32,220 nucleotides of DNA from Paenibacillus amylolyticus (GTDB lineage Bacteria; Bacillota; Bacilli; Paenibacillales; Paenibacillaceae). The translations under genes and the position numbers were made by a program. The stretch covers positions 1 through 32,220 of the forward strand of contig NZ_RIAS01000029.1 in the NCBI RefSeq assembly GCF_003719335.1, written 5' to 3'. Positions 31,081 through 32,220 of this stretch are shown here, one piece after another (within the stretch, counting starts at the first letter, position 1; the number at the start of each line of letters is the position of its first letter). Below the pieces are notes generated by a model. The model worked only from the letters and a program-made list of their open reading frames with translations, did no database searches and was not told where the DNA came from.

Positions 31081-32220
31081 GAACGCTTCACCTGCTCGGA
31101 AGTTGCTGCCACTTGTGCCTGAGAAGAGGATGAATGCTGCTGTATATTTCCTGCTGAATCGTGTTGCCGGTTGCTCTGATGTCCATCGTGCTCATGATGC
31201 GAGTGATGCAACTCTTCATCATGGTCATGATGAAAATCAAGCGCCGCCTCACGAGTAGCTGTAACCTCCGCAGAGTGCTCGGAATGCTCGTGGTCGTGAC
31301 TATGTTCATGATTGTGGTCATGATGTGCATGCTCATTATGGCTATGGACATGATGACCTTCGTGCTGATGATCATGTCCATGACTGTGGCTATGATCATT
31401 ATGGTGGTGGTCGTGATGATCGTGCTCATGATGGTGTTGATCGTGCCCATGGTCATGGTCATGTTCGTGATGGTCATGGTCGTGATCGTGGTCATGCCCA
31501 TGGTCGTGGTCGTGATGGTGATGATGGTGTTTGGCCGCTTCGAGACGGAACTGGCAGTTGTCACAGTTTGCTGTAACACGACCGTAAAGTCCCTCGTTCG
31601 CACGTTCCAACACCAGCTCGACCAGTTTCGGATGGAAACCGAAATAACCACCGATTTCGACTTGAATATCTGGATGCGCGGCTGCAAATTCGGCCGTCAT
31701 CTCATCAATGCGTTTAATCAGCACACCGGTAAAGAGGAAATACGGCATGACAACAATTTTTTTCGCACCGAGCAAGAGGCAACGTTCCAATCCATCCGGG
31801 AAAGAAGGCTGGGTCACGCCGATAAAGCTGCTTTCCGCCCATCTGTACGGCAGCTTCTCCCACAGCATACGGGTCATTTTGAAAAAGTCACTGTTGGCAT
31901 CCGGGTCACTGCTTCCCCGTCCAAGCACAAGTACAGCTGTTTCTTCATCAGTCACGGCAGCAGGCGGAGCGGCCACTGCAACTGCTGTATCTGTTCCACC
32001 TTCACCTTGAGCTGCAACCCGCACAGGTTGCGCCTCTTGCAGACGAGTTTGCATAATTTGCACGACTTTTTCATGCACACCAATCGGACGCCCATAAATA
32101 AACTGCACTTGCGGATAACGTGCTTTGGCACGATCAATCGCATTCGGAATATCAATCTTGGCATGACCGGCTGCAAATAAAATAATCGGTACGAGTACGA
32201 CTCGGGTCGCACCTCGATCT
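31077..32220 (-). CDS. cbiX: Sirohydrochlorin cobaltochelatase CbiX with long His-rich tail (5' partial)
   Basis: The frame stays open to the right edge, so the N-terminus is missing; the visible start codon-like GTG at 32108 is internal, because the upstream codons read GATRVVLVPIILFAAGHAKI, a canonical CbiX segment. CbiX inserts Co2+ into sirohydrochlorin. The first repeat ends with IYGRPIGVHEKV; after a low-complexity Ala/Val linker the second repeat begins VLVLGRGSSDPDANSDF and includes VVMPYFLFTGVLIKRI. Next comes ANCDNC, recalling the Cys pair of iron-sulfur CbiX forms, then a tail of about 110 residues with more than 50 His alternating with Asp, Glu and Ser (coding about 31145-31535). 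This tail likely binds or stores cobalt. The stop overlaps cobK (ATGA). Confidence 0.94.
   Translation of the reverse strand, partial: DRGATRVVLVPIILFAAGHAKIDIPNAIDRAKARYPQVQFIYGRPIGVHEKVVQIMQTRLQEAQPVRVAAQGEGGTDTAVAVAAPPAAVTDEETAVLVLGRGSSDPDANSDFFKMTRMLWEKLPYRWAESSFIGVTQPSFPDGLERCLLLGAKKIVVMPYFLFTGVLIKRIDEMTAEFAAAHPDIQVEIGGYFGFHPKLVELVLERANEGLYGRVTANCDNCQFRLEAAKHHHHHHDHDHGHDHDHDHDHHEHDHDHGHDQHHHEHDHHDHHHNDHSHSHGHDHQHEGHHVHSHNEHAHHDHNHEHSHDHEHSEHSAEVTATREAALDFHHDHDEELHHSHHEHDGHQSNRQHDSAGNIQQHSSSSQAQVAATSEQVKRS

Noticed and set aside
31161..32180. Met/Val-rich 339-codon plus-strand ORF resembling a membrane protein
   Set aside because: Antisense of the His/Asp-rich CbiX tail (CAT/GAC read backwards gives Met/Val codons); an artefact of repetitive coding DNA.

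Overview
The window looks like chromosomal DNA of a Gram-positive, spore-former-type Bacillota, most likely Paenibacillus or a close relative. This rests on AGGAGG-like ribosome sites, frequent GTG/TTG starts, a CbiX-CobK-CbiC-CbiD-CbiET-CobI-CobM-CbiG-CbiA cobalamin operon, and Bacillales-like protein sequences. I ran no database search; family names come from motifs read in the translations.

Left part (1-11750): an unusual gene neighbourhood built around a 1129-residue tubulin/FtsZ-like GTPase (4934-8323, minus). Downstream on the same strand lie an 858-residue protein that I read as a degenerate tubulin-like paralogue without the phosphate loop, a six-helix membrane protein with an external von Willebrand A (vWA) domain, a beta-rich small protein, and the start of a probable zinc-ribbon protein running off the left edge. 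Upstream on the same strand is a second, signal-peptide-bearing vWA protein with one membrane anchor and a cytoplasmic beta domain. Divergent from it are a 49-residue membrane peptide and a zinc-ribbon membrane protein that overlap by ATGA. Together they suggest an uncharacterised envelope-spanning machine that ties a cytoplasmic tubulin to two extracytoplasmic vWA domains.

Middle part (11751-21745): single genes separated by long, repeat-rich spacers. These are a DEAD-box RNA helicase with an RGG tail, a SulP anion transporter, an AT-rich island holding a headless ORF remnant and a lipoprotein gene, a phasin-like/ABC1-kinase pair, and a ThuA-like protein. The helicase gene is bracketed by two copies of a 197-bp palindromic element of strictly constant internal geometry. 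A third, truncated copy sits inside the cobalamin cluster.

Right part (21746-32220): a minus-strand operon for the anaerobic, early-cobalt-insertion route to cobyrinate a,c-diamide. Genes overlap or nearly touch from cbiX to cbiG. cbiA is set apart by 0.7 kb carrying the third palindromic element, heptamer repeats and 20-bp repeats. CbiH, which the route needs, is not in the window, and the operon start with any cobalamin riboswitch lies beyond the right edge. Several of these enzymes carry low-complexity extensions: a very His-rich tail on CbiX, Ala/Thr-rich on CobI, and Asn/Thr/Pro-rich on CbiA.
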